NCBI RefSeq assembly: GCF_001905345.1
Contig: NZ_LFBV01000002.1
Coordinates: forward strand, 496,001-560,000
Length of the DNA stretch: 64,000 nucleotides
Direction: 5' to 3'
Source of the DNA: Streptomyces uncialis
GTDB lineage: Bacteria > Actinomycetota > Actinomycetes > Streptomycetales > Streptomycetaceae
Positions within the stretch are counted from its first letter, which is position 1. The number at the start of each line of letters is the position of its first letter. The notes under the pieces were generated by a model. The model searched no databases. It was given only the letters and a program-made list of their open reading frames with translations, and was not told the DNA's origin. Made by a program: the position numbers and the translations under genes. Shown in pieces: positions 62,979-64,000 of this stretch.

Positions 62979-64000
62979 ATGCACCGTTTCCTCAGATCGC
63001 TCGCGGCTCTTTGCGCCGCGATGGTCGGGTTCCAGATGTTCCTGGCTCCACCGGCGAGCGCCACGGAGGTGTCGGAGGACGCCGCGGCCATCGCGAAGTC
63101 GGCCGGGCAGAAGTGGGCCCTGAAGTCGCTGGCGAACGGCATGTATGTGTCGGTGGGCCTCAACGACGCCGGCGCCCAGGAGTGGCGGATGCGGGCCATG
63201 ACCGGCACAGCGCCCGGCTCATGGGAGCGCTTCACCCTGCACACGAACCACGCGGCCAAGACGGTCGGTTTCCGGTCCGAGATCACCGGATTCTTCGCCA
63301 CGGCCGAGTTCTCGGACCCCGGCGACCAGAAGGGGAAGCTCCGGGCCAGGGGTGTCCGGCTCGGGCACTGGCAGCAGTTCACCCCCGGTTACACCGCCGA
63401 GGCGCCGCCCGCGGGATCGCCCGCCGGGTCGGTCGTCCTGACCCTGCGGGCCAGCGAGAAGGCCGCGGACGACCCGACCGCCACTCCGGAGCAGCGTGCG
63501 CTGAAGTACGTCTCCGCCAATGCGGGCCCCGGCGGCGACGGTCTGCTGCGGGCCCGCGCCGACTCGGCCGGTTCCTGGGAGAAGTTCGTGCTGGAGCCGG
63601 TGGTCGGCGCGATCAGCGCCGATCCGCCGACGGCGGGTGCCGCTCCGGCCTCCGGTCTCGACGTGATGTCCTGGAACATGTGCGCGAACAACAAGAACTG
63701 CACGAAGTGGAGCGGCGGCCTCGCCGGTTACGAGGAGCTGAACACCGAGCTGAAGGGCCGGCTGGCGAACTCGGCGAGCGGCCATCTGCCCGACGTCGTC
63801 TTCCTTCAGGAGTTCTGCGAGAAGCACGCCAAGCGGGTCGAGCTGATGCTGGAGCAGCCGGTGACCCAGGGCGGGACCGGAGTCGAGTGGGACGTCCGGT
63901 TCGCTCCCCTCCATCACCGGACGAACGGCCCGCTGATCCAGAAGCAGTGCCAGATCACCGACACCGGCGGCAATACGGTGGCCGACCGAGGCTCCTACGG
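62979..64000 (+). CDS. Secreted endonuclease/exonuclease/phosphatase-fold protein with beta-trefoil N-domain, 3' truncated
   Basis: Open from ATG 62979 to the window end (340 codons) with no stop. Sec signal peptide to about residue 28 (APPASA). Residues ~38-210 contain two fascin-like beta-trefoil units (KWALKSLANGMYVSVGLND...WERFTL and ALKYVSANAGPGGDGLL...WEKFVL). The EEP catalytic domain begins at LDVMSWNMCANNKNC (catalytic Asn) with the metal-binding Glu in VVFLQEFCEKH. The later His/Asp motifs lie beyond the window. Related secreted proteins include DNase I-, CdtB- and sphingomyelinase-like enzymes; the trefoil may bind polysaccharide or actin-like partners. ATG follows GGGAGGG. Confidence 0.85.
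   Translation, partial: MHRFLRSLAALCAAMVGFQMFLAPPASATEVSEDAAAIAKSAGQKWALKSLANGMYVSVGLNDAGAQEWRMRAMTGTAPGSWERFTLHTNHAAKTVGFRSEITGFFATAEFSDPGDQKGKLRARGVRLGHWQQFTPGYTAEAPPAGSPAGSVVLTLRASEKAADDPTATPEQRALKYVSANAGPGGDGLLRARADSAGSWEKFVLEPVVGAISADPPTAGAAPASGLDVMSWNMCANNKNCTKWSGGLAGYEELNTELKGRLANSASGHLPDVVFLQEFCEKHAKRVELMLEQPVTQGGTGVEWDVRFAPLHHRTNGPLIQKQCQITDTGGNTVADRGSY

Overview
The window is about 70% GC with strong third-position G/C bias, GTG starts, AGGAGG-type ribosome binding sites and typical actinobacterial families (DUF397, CGNR/ABATE, MmyB-type HTH, PadR, S37 peptidase, DmdR/IdeR-like iron box). It is most likely Streptomyces chromosome. No rRNA, tRNA, CRISPR array or intact mobile element was seen. 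The window cuts a gene at each end: a 5'-truncated amidase at the left and a secreted endonuclease/exonuclease/phosphatase protein at the right.

Layout. 1-5.2 kb holds general genes: amidase, a CGNR regulator divergent from a PNPOx-type flavoprotein, an LRR protein and a universal stress protein. 5.6-17.2 kb holds DUF397, an alpha/beta hydrolase, an MFS exporter, an acyl-CoA synthetase divergent from MarR, a Tat-type serine hydrolase, a phytoene-desaturase-like oxidoreductase and a Ser/Thr kinase with C-terminal TPRs. 17.4-20.2 kb is an alpha-L-rhamnosidase behind a clear promoter and a perfect LacI-type palindrome. 21.2-28.0 kb is an iron-box-controlled siderophore operon: two exporter-fold ABC half-transporters (YbtPQ/IrtAB style), a siderophore-interacting reductase, a FepB-like lipoprotein and an EntS-like MFS exporter. 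28.0-34.2 kb has a winged-helix regulator, an orphan solute-binding protein and a PadR/ABC/FtsX export operon. 34.2-39.9 kb is an SDR / HTH / Gfo-Idh / AKR / MarR block with related hairpin repeats on both sides. 40.0-43.4 kb is a reactive-sulfur regulon (rhodanese, CstR, TauE/SafE, CstB) with three matching CstR-type operators.

The most interesting part is 44.75-54.05 kb. Three separate cobalamin riboswitches (two + strand, one - strand; each has the conserved core and a P1 helix that pairs) control three transcripts. These encode secreted proteins built from the two modules of animal intrinsic factor/transcobalamin: an alpha/alpha toroid and a DUF4430-like beta domain. The products are a beta-only protein (169 aa), a toroid+beta protein (477 aa), a 1032-aa beta-toroid-toroid protein ending in a sortase-E-like LASTG signal, and a beta-TM protein (395 aa) overlapping it by 4 bp. 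I infer a B12-repressed extracellular or wall-anchored corrinoid capture system. An IS5-like transposase remnant and a possible frameshifted gene lie inside this region.

54.2-64 kb holds a ferric-reductase-like membrane protein with a Crp-type site upstream, an SGNH esterase, a four-gene ABC exporter / two-component operon, an S37 peptidase homologue that seems to lack its catalytic Ser and His, and the truncated secreted EEP protein. Everything rests on reading the sequence and family knowledge; no database search was run.
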